64,000 bases of DNA, taken from contig QRFJ01001028.1 of NCBI GenBank assembly GCA_006176705.1, forward strand, positions 636,136 through 700,135. Direction: 5' to 3'. Below are positions 51,901 to 63,900 of the stretch, in pieces. The DNA comes from Cocos nucifera. Taxonomy: Eukaryota > Streptophyta > Magnoliopsida > Arecales > Arecaceae. How positions within the stretch are numbered: position 1 is the stretch's first letter; each line of letters starts with the position of its first letter. Position numbers and translations under genes: made by a program. The notes below the pieces were generated by a model, which was given only the letters and a program-made list of their open reading frames with translations, ran no database searches and had not been told where the DNA came from.

Positions 51901-54900
51901 TATCTCCAGTCGAGGTTGAAGGATATCTTATCTCCTGTTGATGTAGCCTTTGAAGCTCGAGGAAGATCTTATCTCTAGCCGAGGTTAACATTGAAGTTGA
52001 AGCTCGGAGGAAATCTTATCTCCAGCCGAGGTTGAAGGAGATCTTATCTCTGGTTGACGTAGCCTTTGAAGCTTGGAGGAGATCTTATCTCCAGTCGAGG
52101 TTGACGTTGAAGTTGAAGCTCGAGGAGATCTTATCTCTAGCCGAGGTTGAAGGAGATCTTATCTCCCTATTGACGTAGAAGTACGGAGAGATCTTATCTC
52201 CAGCAAGGTTGAAGTTGAAAGTTGAAGCTCGAAGGAGATTTTATCTCCAGCCGAGGTTGACGTTGAAGTTGAAGCTCGGGGAGATCTTATCTCTAGTCTT
52301 GGAGATCTTATCTCTTATGACGTAGACTTTGAAGCTCGGAGGAGATCTTATCTCCAGGAGGTTGAGGAGATCTTATCTCCTGTTGACGTAGACGTTGAAG
52401 CTCAGAGGAGATCTTATCTCCAGGTTAGGTTAAAGAAGATCTTATCTCCTGTTGACGTGAAGTTGAAGCTCGGGGAAGATCTTATCTCCAGCCGAGGTTG
52501 AAGGAGATCTTATCTCCTACTGATGTTGCAGTTAAAGCTTGAGGGGAGATCTTATCTCCAGCCGAGGTTGAAGTTGAAGTTGAAGCTCGGGGAGATCTTA
52601 TCTCTAGTCGAGGTTGATGTTGAAGTTAAAACTTGGGGGAGATCTTATCTCCAGTTGAGATTGAAGGAGATCTTATCTTCCTGTTGACAGGTTGACTTTG
52701 AAGCTCGGAGGAGATCTTATCTCCAGCTAAGGTTGAAAGATCTTATCTTCTAACGTAGAAGCTCGGAGGAGATCTTATCTCCAGCCGAGGTTGAAGGAGA
52801 TCTTTATCTCCTATTGACGTAGCCTTTGAGCTCGGGGGAATCTTATCTTCAGTCGAGGTTGACGGTTGAAGTTGAAGCTCGGAAGAGATCTTATCTCTAA
52901 CCGGGGTTGAAGGAGATCTTATCTCTATTGACGTAGACTTTGAAGCTCAAGGAAGATCTTATCTCCAGGTTAGGTTGAAGGAGATCTTATCTCCTGTTGA
53001 CGTAGATGTTGAAACTCGGAAGAGATCTTATCTGCAGCTGAGGTTGAAGAAGATCTTATCTTTGTTGATGTAGATGTTGAAACTCGGAAAAGATCTTATC
53101 TCCAAGCCGAGGTTGAAGGAGATCTTATCTCCTGTTATTATCGAACACAATGGGGCCGTTGTCGAAGCATTTCCTCTCATTCCGTCTAAAATGAACGAGG
53201 CCTTCGACTTTCCTCACGTTAGGACGAGGTTCTCCTTTTTGTTTCCTAACAGACTATGGGGACACATAAGAGCCGTTGTCAGGGCCTCTTCTCTCATCTT
53301 GTCTAAAATGAACGAGGCTTTCGACTTTGCTCACGTTAGGACGAGATTCTCCTCCTATTCCTAATGGACTGTGGGGGCACATAAGGACCGTTGTCAAGAC
53401 CTCTCCCCCGATCTCGTTTAAAATGAACGAGGCCTTCGACTTTACTCATGTTAGGACGAGGTTCTCCTCCTATTTCTAACGAGCTGTGGAGCACATAAGG
53501 GCTGTTGGCAGAGCCTCTCCCCCCATCTCGTCTAAAATGAACAAGGCCTTCGACTTTGCTCACGTTAGGACGAGGTTCTCCTCCTGTTTCTAACATGGTC
53601 ACTTTTAATTGCTTCTTTTCTGTCATCACATAATTTTTGCACAAAAAAACAATAATGTTGAAATGAAGTTTTATTGAAGAAAAATTATCGATAGTATATT
53701 CTCAGATTCTCTGAGTTTCAAGGTCATGGGAGTGTTATTCCTCCGAGCTTCTTCAGGCGATAAGTTCCAGGCCGGACGACCTCCTCTATTTCATATGGAC
53801 CTTCCCAATTCGGGGCAAACTTCCCTTGGCTTTGAGGCTGAGAGATGGCGGCTCGCCGAAGTACTAGCCCCCCTTAGAGATAGCGTTGATGATGCCGGAA
53901 GACGGCCGATCTCCTTATTGTTCCTCCCTCATTGATGGTTCTAGTTGCGGTAGCGCCATTGGCTTGCTTCAAACCGGCGTCTGTGGAGCATTGAGGAAGG
54001 CATAGTTGTGAAACCTTCAGAAGGAAGAACTTCTTCGCGCCCTTCTGTTGGAACTTCTTTGATGATGAGCTTAAGGAGGAGTTCGGCCTCGCTTGTGCTC
54101 GGGGGGAGTCCGTGAGCACGGTCGAACTTCATGGCCCTTCATTAGCTGTGGATTTGCTAGACTCGCCCGCCTGCCGCTCTCCTACGGCTTCTTCATTCTT
54201 CAACTTGAAGGCTTCTTCCGCACGGACATATCCCTTGACCCGAGCTACCAGATCGGCAAAGTTCCTTGGATACTTCTTCTCTAGAAAGAACAGCAAATCG
54301 TTCTTCTGAAGGCCGCCTTTGAGTGCGGCCATCGCAACTGACTGGTCCAAGTTTCGGACCTCCAACGCAGCAGCATTAAACCGGGTGACATAAGCTCGGA
54401 CTCCTGCTTGATGTTCATCAGGGAATTCGAAACTCGGCACGGACGTCGGCTGCTGACGAAGTGAGCCGCAAACTGATGGCTCATCTGGTCAAAGGAGAAG
54501 ATCGTACGCGGCTTCAACGTCGAGTACCAATTTCTTGCTGCTCCTTTTAATATAGATGGAAAAGCTCGGCCTAATATGACGTCTGGTGTGCCATGAAGCA
54601 GCATCATGGTCTGGAAGGTTTTCAGGTGATCGACCGAATTAGAAGTTCCGTCGTAGCTTTCAAATTGGGAGAGCTTGAAGTTCGACGGAACGGACTCTTG
54701 CATAATTCGAAAAAAGAAAGGGAGATCGGTGCGGACGTCGTCATGGTGAGCTGGGGCAACGTGGCCGAGCTCCTCAATCTGTCGATCCATCCTCCGCAGT
54801 TTCTGATCGAAGACGTCAACTCGATTGCAGGTCTTGGAAGGCTTCCGATCGTGGATGGGGAAGGTCCCTTCCGAAGAAGAACTATGATCCAAGCAAGGAT

Positions 54901-57900
54901 CCTATGCTCTCTGTTTCTCCTTCCTAGGGACGATGGGTATGCTAGCCCAAATGTCCCTCCTTGGGATCGATTCCTGACATCTCGATGATGAATTTTCCGA
55001 CGGAATCGCCACCGGAGGCTGCCGCATGGTTTGTATCATTTTGGTGAGGCCCTGAAACCACTGCATCAACAGGTTAAACTGCTTCGGATCTATCATGGCC
55101 GTCGGTGGAGGTGATGGTTGAAGCGCTGGTGATGGAGTAGGAACAGATGGATCTGGTTTAGACCTTGAAGAAGAAGGTCGGTAGGGTCGACTGAGCACTC
55201 CTTTAAGAATAAGGGTATCTTGAAAACAGAGGGCCCTTCCTCTAGCGCCAATCCTGTTGTTGCAGAATCTGGTTGACGCCGGATCGGGCTGGAGTCGAGG
55301 AAGACGGGGTCGCCGTCGGTGACCTGCAAAATAAAGTTCCATCCGGAATCGGTGGTGGTGGCGGCTCCGGCAGAACCCTCCGACGATCAAGTCAGCTCTT
55401 CTGGCCAATAGAAATGAAGTGCTCAGGAAAGAGTTCGGCAGAGTTTCGAAAAGGAGAAGAGAGCTTAAAGAGAACGTATCTAGAGGATCCCTTTTTATAG
55501 ACGGAGCCTGTGGCGGATTGATAGTGACAGCTGCAGCCGTTGGTAGCGGACCGCTCGAGGCCTGATGGAGTTTGTCATAGAGGGGGCGTCGCTTGTAGCA
55601 GACTAATGGCGACAGCCGTAGCTGTCCGGTACTGAGCCGCTGGGGGCCACATGGAGTTCAGTACGGAGAGGGAGAGGTGTCATCAGACTGATAGTGATCG
55701 TTCGTTGAGATTCAATAATCGAAGTTCAGAGAAAGCGAGCGTTGGTCGATGAAGAGCTTCGACATACATCAATTTCAGAGTTCAGACTCCTAAGAAAGAT
55801 ATGGCTAGAGGGAAGATTCAGTTTGGCTCCTGGAGGAGTCCGAATGAAGGAGTCCGGAAGGAGTTTGGTTCCTGAAGGAACTTGACTGAAGAAAAGATCC
55901 GGAAGGAGTTCGGCTCCTGTAGAAGTCCGACTGAAGAAGAGATCCGGAAGGAGTTCGGCCGCTGGAGGAGTTTGGCTGGGGCTCAGCCGTTGAGGAGTTC
56001 GGTCGACTGAAGGAGTTCAGCTAAGATTTGGCCGCTGGAGGAGTTTGACTGGGGTCCGGCAGCTGGAGGAGAATTTTTGATCAAAGCTCTTCCGTGATTG
56101 CCAGTTGCGTTAGGCCAAGCATCAGACTGGACTTCGACGGAAGCGGGGTTTATCCCCGACACTATGGTTTGTATATTTTTTTCCCACAGCTATGCTTTGG
56201 CAACAAATAAAACATATAATTATAAAAAGAAAATAAGATATCTTACAAGACCTAATACAAATTTGGCTAGTGATTGAATTATAAGTACAAAACAACAAAG
56301 CGGAATTGCACCTGAATCAGTTTGGAGTGCTGCAAAAGATAAACGCTCAGCTAGATTTGGAATAAAATCTTGATCACAATCTTCATAAACTTCTCTTTCA
56401 GCCCATGCCAGAGAATTCTTTATACGAGTTTGCAACAGCTCATTTTTGGATGCCTGATTATTAAAATTTGTTAGCAGAAATTTACTGATTGAATAGCAAG
56501 GAAGATTAGTAAATAACCACAACTAGAAAAAATGATAATAACAATAATGCACGACTACCTTCAGTTTGATTTGCAAACTATGTAGATTATGGAGAGACTC
56601 CTTTAACTCCAAAAGTTTTGAGTCTATTCCACTCTTTTGACCAGAGACATCATCTAGTATTGGTACAACCACTCCTCTCAGGTATGGTTCCATCTGAGTC
56701 AGTGAAGAATATCACCATCTAAAATGCAAGTAAGATAGAAGAGAAACAAAGTAAATGTTCAGTTTTAACAAAACGTTAGTGAACCATCTAAAGGTGCTGA
56801 AAAGATTTCCACTATAAGCAACAAGAAAGAAATAAAAGAGAAACTTGCCGATAAGCACCAAAGACACTACTGGAATGTCAATGAATTGGATAAACTAAAA
56901 CACAATATGATGCTAGGATAACAGTAAACTTTGCTTCCCAATTGGGTTCCTAGGGTAACAGTGTTCTTTGATCACTAAGTTTAACATGCACTGGTTGAGC
57001 AACTAACCTTTTTGTTCTGACCAACAAACCTTGTGAAAGAAGGGGGCTCATGAAATTTCATCTATTTACATGTAATATGCACCTATTATATATCAAACCA
57101 GATACATCAATAGAAATATGATATAAAAAAAAAAACATGGATCCCCATAATTCACAATAATCATCAGTGACAGCTAGGGAAGACAATCCATGACCTGACC
57201 CGCCAACCCGACATGCAACCACCCAAGGTAAACTGGTTTGGGTTTAGTTTAAATAGGTTTGAGTCCAAAACATGTTGACCCATTTTACCTGTTTTTATAT
57301 AAAGGTTGGGTTCAGGTCAAGGGTCCTGAATCATCTAACCTGGCTAGACCTGTTTAATATCTAAGTTGATTCAACCTAGCCCATTTGTTCAACACCTAAG
57401 CCATTTGGTGTGTAGGAGAAGATGGTCCAGGCAGCCCATTCCTCCCGCTTTTGCCTCCCACAATCCCACCTCCCGAGTCCCATCCCTCCCATGTCCCACT
57501 CCCAAACCCCTCCTATCCCAACTTGCCTTTCAAACTCTTGCCTCACCTCCCATCTCTCCCAAACCTCCCCAACCCTTCCTAAGCCCCTTCAATCCCTTCA
57601 TGATACATGCTTCTTAAATCCCATCCCTCCCAAACCCTCCCGTTCCAAACCCACTCAATTTCTCTGAAACCCTCACCACTCAATCCTCTCCTCTAAGCAT
57701 CCTGTTGAGTCTCCTATTTCCTCACGGCTCCCTTCCTCATGGACGTTGAGATCCAAGATCCTAGTTCTCCAAGAGTTGTCACCACACCGATGAGAAGATC
57801 CACGAAAGGGCCACACATGACAACCTCAATGCCGCTGCTAATGTCTTCTTTACATAGCTCAGCCTTTTGGTTCCTCCCTCCTAACCCACCTGTGCTGCCT

Positions 57901-60900
57901 TCCCCTCTAGCCGCACCACTCGACCCTATGAGTCTGGCATCTAGAGCAAGGGTCAGGTCTTTGCCAAATGAAAATTGCCTGCCCCTCAAATTTCGGAGAT
58001 CCTAGGGTTAGGGTCAGGAGAAGGAATTCAGAGTGAGAGAGATGAAGGGAGAAGTAAGGAAATGGATGGGGAAATAGATTAGGGAAACCCAACCCAAACT
58101 GATCTGTTTATTAAATAGGTCATATGTGTCAGGTTAGGTTATGCATCTAATAAGTAGATTGGGTTTAGATCTCAATACATGACCCATTTATTAAACAGGT
58201 GGGGTTACGGGTTTATAGTTTTGCATGCCAACTTGTATCTAGCATGACCCACATCCAACCTGATCTAACCAAGTAGCCACCTCTAGTGACAGCAATGTTT
58301 TGCTATCTTCATTCTTCTTTTCTGCTAGTGGCAGTAAGTTATCCGTTCTAACTTGATATAAGTGGTACCAGGCATATACAACATTCATAAGTGAAGTTTG
58401 TTGTTGATTTTTTGTTTGACTGTTCAATTACGATTTTTAAATTTTTAATTTTGTGATTGGGAATTATATTTATAAACCATCAATTATTACTATTGGTCCC
58501 CAACTAAAATGCTAGCTCTGCCACTTGTAACACGCTTTCTCACCTTTTGCATTGACTCCATCCAAGTATCAAGCTTGATTCCAACAATGAACCATCACAT
58601 AACTAGAAACACCTGAATCTTAATTTTCCTTGCCGATTGTTTAACAAGTATTAAAACTACTTGGTCACTTCTCCCATGGCCATTGGTTTCCTTAATCAGC
58701 ATCTACTAATTTGCCTTGCAAATACTTTTTACATCAAAAATTTGAAGAAATAATAACAAAAGAGAGGAAAAGAACAGTAGGATACCAATTACTGATTAAT
58801 AGATGAGCAAAGCAGAACAACTAGATAATCCAGCTAGAATTTTTATTAACTCTTTGTTTAAAAATGCCTCAGGCAACTGCTTATCGCAATCTAATCTGCT
58901 TATAAATATTGAATAATTGTATGTCTCTTTCACAACTAATGCAATTGAACCTGTGATCCAACCGAGCAGAATAAACTTAGATTTATTTATAATCAATTTT
59001 CAAATCAAGTTTTAGACAGAAATGCTTCAGGCTCAATTTTCAGACGACCGAATTTTAGCATGAGATTGGTCCCATTTGTTTGAAAATGCCTTAAGCAACC
59101 ACTTATCGCAATCTAATCTGCTTATAAATCTTGAATGATGTCTCCTTCACAACTAATGCAATTGAACCTGTGATCCAACCGAGTAGAATAAACTTACATT
59201 GATTTATAATCAATTTTCAAATCAAGTTTTAGACAGATATGCTTCAGGCTCAATCTTCAGATGACCGAATTGTACCATGAGATTGGTATGGGACCGATCC
59301 CCAACCAATTTTTAAAAACAAAATGATCAGAAGGGAGAAAACTTAACAATGATATATAGATATTTGCATAAAGAGTCTAATATTATCACAAATATTTCTC
59401 TTTAAAGCTCTAATTCACATTCTAAAATGTTCTATTTTATTTTCCTAGAATTTCTTCCTTAATATTCTCAAAAATAAAGAAAATAGTACATCAAAGAGAA
59501 AAACAACTAAAACTAATTAAAAAGACACAGAAGTACCCTCCCCCTTCCTTTCTCACTTTAGGTATTCCCCAAACCCCTCTAGCAGCTATTTAAAACGAAG
59601 GGACCTCACTCACAAGGCTGGCCACTCTCCGGATTTGCTTTTTATGAAGTAGGCAACCTTATCAACCTAAAGCATGGAATATTCTAAAGTATGAGTCCCC
59701 ATCGCTTATGTCATGGATTATCATAACTTCCAATGTCCATATGATGTTTTGATCTTCATTCATCCAGCCAACATCTAATATTGCAACCATGTTGCTCCTT
59801 TGGGTTGTTCCCTCCATTCCTCCTTTTGGCTTCATCATATGATCTTCAACTGACTCATACCAGCAACTTGGTTCTATTCCTTCTTTTGATGACTTCAAGG
59901 CCAACTTTCAAAGTTCCGAGAGCAGTCTGTGTCTTCTTATATTGCTCGCACCTGCTTCATAACACCTTTAGTAATTATGAAACTCACCTCACCACCCCCC
60001 AACAGAAAACAAAAAGAATACAGTGATGAAAAGTCACATACTCCTATTTTTATACAACCTCTTCAAAAACTGAGACGAGCTTCTAGTAATTTTTCGAAGC
60101 ATCACAATACTGGATTTAGCAATATCCAAAAGACTGGATATTAATGCTTTTTTTTAGAGGTTTTTATGTTCAGACTGCCAGATTTTTTATATTTACATGC
60201 ATCTGCATGAGGTAATGATGAGAGCAGCAGCACAACATGGTAACACAGCATGAAAATAACATATATCATTTATCTCAAGGCTTGAAACACTGATACAACA
60301 AAAGATATCTGAATTTTATTAGTGTAAGTCTACAATCAAAAATTTAATTCTAAAAGTAAGTCAATCAGAAGTACCTGCATCAGTTCCACAATGCGAACAC
60401 GGCCAATGCCCCTAATAGAAACCAACGCTCCAATCTCCAATTGTTTAATCTGAGCCACACAATGGATAATATTAGGTGATATACATTTCTTACATAATAT
60501 ATTAAGAGCAGAAGCTTACACTCTCTATGAGGACCAGACAACCATATCTAGCAGCAAAGGATGCTCCACCTGAAGATCTACTCGTAAGAACTGGATCTAG
60601 CACAAAGTGAACAAAAAGCTTCTTCCTTCTTTGTAATGACTGCAAAAAGTATAATAGGCAAGAGATATGATCCATCCAGATTTCTATTATAAATGAAAAA
60701 ACAACACTTCTGGTCCATGTTTACTCAATCAAGATACATATTCATTTATTGCATATCCACATTTAGAAGCAGGGATGTAAACATTTGAATAGCTCTAATA
60801 TCAGTAAAGTACAACAGCGGTCCCCAATAATAAAGAATTGAACAAGGCATTATTAGAAATACTTATGAAGGAACTCTTCGGTATTTGGTCCAGCAGATAA

Positions 60901-63900
60901 TAAACAACAAAATATCAAAAATAGAGACCATCTTGTGGGTTTTGCTTTTTTGTATCCCATCCTTCAATTGGCCACATGAGACCTACTCACATTTTACTGG
61001 CTGCCATAGACAAAAGTTTCAACTATGCTTGAATGTATGCAAGACCTTGTTATAAACCCCATACCAAGCCAATTAGAAAAAAAGTATGTATCATGGCATG
61101 TTAAACAGATGAGGACCATCTACATGGCACATGCATGCAAACAAAAATCTAGTTTTTATGGGTGTATGGTTGTCAAAAGGCCACATGATCTGTTGGATGG
61201 AGGCCACACAAAAAAGAATGCATATTGGTTGCATATGCCATGTAGGTTTTCTCATTTGCACAACCATGTATATGTAACACCTCTTAAACACAAGTAACCT
61301 TCTAATTAGATAAACATGTACCCATTAAAAAAAAAAAAGGTAAAGAGGACTTTCTTACTTTTTATTACATTTGTAAAAAAAGAAATAGAATTACTTTAAA
61401 ATGAAAATTCAATCATAAAGAATGCTAGATTAGGAGCTTATACTAAATCTTTCTACAACATGGCCTTATGAACTTGATGCCAGAAAGGCCAGCTGCTTGT
61501 CAATACCATTGCTGAAGGTCTCCCAAGTCCAACAAGCCTTTATCTAATAATATATCATGATTCTCTTTTAAAAATATAATACCATTGCTAGTTAATCTTT
61601 GATAATATTAACTAGCAAAGTATTTGATATATTCAGGTAGTTTCTATGGTAACATCATCACATAAAAATGAGAAAGAATTTTAAACCCTAAACCCTAAAG
61701 GCCTAAACCTAAACAATATGCAGCTAGATGCATTAGTCAGGATCTTAAAAGAACAGAGAAAGAAAGGCCAGATCAAGTACTTTCAGCCACCCAGTAACAG
61801 ATTTTAAAAGGAAAGGGGGAAGGTTGTATTATCTAGCTTCTGCCTAGGAACAAATATCTAATGCTTACATTTTCAAACCCATAGTTTTCCTCCCATATCA
61901 AGTGTATACTGCATTTAGGAATACTTGCATTGACATCAGAATAATAAAAGCAATCTAAAACTAGCATAAATAACAAGTTATATCCTAAATTTGATGGGCC
62001 AGTTTTGTGATTCTTTGTCATCAGTTCCATACAAGAATAATGTCCTCTGTTATTTAGAATTCTTTAAAACCATTTCCCATAACTCCCAACCAGAATACTC
62101 CATCTGGGGTTTTTTCTTGCTCTTCCACTACAGATCCAAGATCCTCCATATCAGTGACATCCTTAAGTCTTTATTGAATATGTGCATGACATCACAACCA
62201 GTTTCCACCACTATATACTCGATTGAAGCAACTCGTGCATAGTCCTACACTCCTACTCCTATCTGCAGTCATTTTTAGCACTACCCTTCTGGTTTTAGCC
62301 ATCACCAGCTTCAACATCCTTATCTCTAGATCACTATTTATGTTTCCAGAGACTCTTTTTTTGCCTAATATTCAAATATTTTCAGCATTATGCAATCTAT
62401 TCATGTTGTAAAAAGTTCTGTTTGAGTTTTCAAGGTATGCAATGATTGCACATCAACATAGGAGCACCGCTCAACTTGGTCCAACCCCTCTACTGTATAT
62501 GCTGTCTATGTTTTCATTATTTGTATAATGAATGCAATACATCAAAAGCATCAAGTTATGATTGGAGTCCTAGCCATCAATTATTAATTCATGGGTAACC
62601 GGTATAAAGAGATGAGGGCATTCACTGAATAAAAATATGCGTAGGCAAGTAAATTAAGCATATATGGTTAACCAAGAGAAATACATACATGTACTGAATG
62701 AAAAGCAATTATATAAATGGGAAAAGTACCTCCTCCAGCAATGCTAGAAACCTTGCTTCATATAAATGCAATGTCTTGAACTCAGACGGGATTAAAACCT
62801 GCATCACAAGATAAATAAAAACAAGAAATTAAAAAAAAAAAAAAGGATTAGAAACTAACCATGGATAGGTTTAATATCATCTGTTTCAATGAATGTTAAT
62901 AAAGGTATTAAACAGCATTTCTTGAACGCTTATTGATTTTCTAAAAATTCTAAACATGATTGTCTACCCATTATGTGAATACCTTAAAATAATCAGGTAA
63001 CTCGCTTCTTTAGGGATTGGATATCTGAACAGCTTCAACGCATTGAAAAGTGCACACATGTAAAGAAAACTCAAAGGTTGAGCAACTCTATGCTTAACAT
63101 ACAGAATCGGTTGTAACTTGTAAGTCTCTCATGTCTACCTTGCTCTAAACAAACCATGTTTTCTAAACAAACCCTATCTAGACATGCCATGTTTTCTAAG
63201 CCCCAGAATCGGTTTGTGATGCTTAAACATGCCATGTTTTCTAAACTAACCCGCTCTCCCGCATCCTTCCAATATCTTAATCTACTTACCTTATAGCAAC
63301 GCGCATAAAACTCTCTTTCAAAAATCTGACATCCCCTTACTAGGGTTCCAATCTCATGCCCCAAGCTAATGTTACCATCTGACCAGCTTATGCACTGTGG
63401 TCAAAACCAATCAACAGTTTCCACATTACCACCACTTTGGCAAAGAAATTAAATCATTCAATTATGTAATTTACCAAAATAAAATCACTGGAGGCTTCTA
63501 GTTCTTAAAATTAAGTGTACGGGAATCTCCGTAGAGATCTATGGTAAGATAAATTTTAGAAAACATGCGATCATTTTAGAATTAGCTAAACTAGAAAAAT
63601 TCAAATTTGACACGAAATGCGACGATATGCATAGAAAAGAAGCAACTTCTTTTGCTGGAGTGCAAACAAAAGGAAACTATAGCATTCCTCCGCGGTACCT
63701 CATCCAATTCAAAAGGAAGGAGTGGGAGATCCAAAGAGCACGAAGGATTCGGCACCGGAGAGCAGTACCTCCTCGTACGCCGGATTATTGCGGAACGGCC
63801 GGAGCTCGGAGATTTGGAGGACCAATTGAACCGGGGGTTTGTGGGGAAAATATTAGGGTTAGGGATTTGGGGACGAAAGGAGTAGCTCGAGATGGCTCCG

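Larger units (their letters stand above)
50341..56161 (-). mobile_element. Pol-deleted Ty3/Gypsy element (TAT-like) with tandem-repeat interior
   Basis: A 5.8 kb element in intron 6 of the LON-domain gene, in the same orientation as the gene, with LTRs of 906 and 907 bp and CTATG duplications. In element order it has the 5' LTR (55255-56161), primer-binding site, gag (55096 to about 53,950), a scrap of the integrase C-terminus (about 53,735-53,870), a 115-bp-period repeat (53,150-53,600), a hairpin-repeat array (51,340-53,135), a purine tract and the 3' LTR. Protease, reverse transcriptase, RNase H and the integrase core are missing. By eye the LTRs differ by about 10%, mostly by transitions. 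Repeats in the 3' untranslated region are typical of the TAT/Ogre branch. Confidence 0.87.

Noticed and set aside
51340..53135. CRISPR-like look of regularly spaced short repeats
   Set aside because: Units drift in length and sequence, the spacers are themselves repeats, there are no cas genes, and the array lies inside a plant Gypsy element.
61025..61297. Overlapping ORFs on both strands in intron 2 of the LON-domain gene
   Set aside because: No domain pattern, and the correct exons with GT-AG borders lie on either side.
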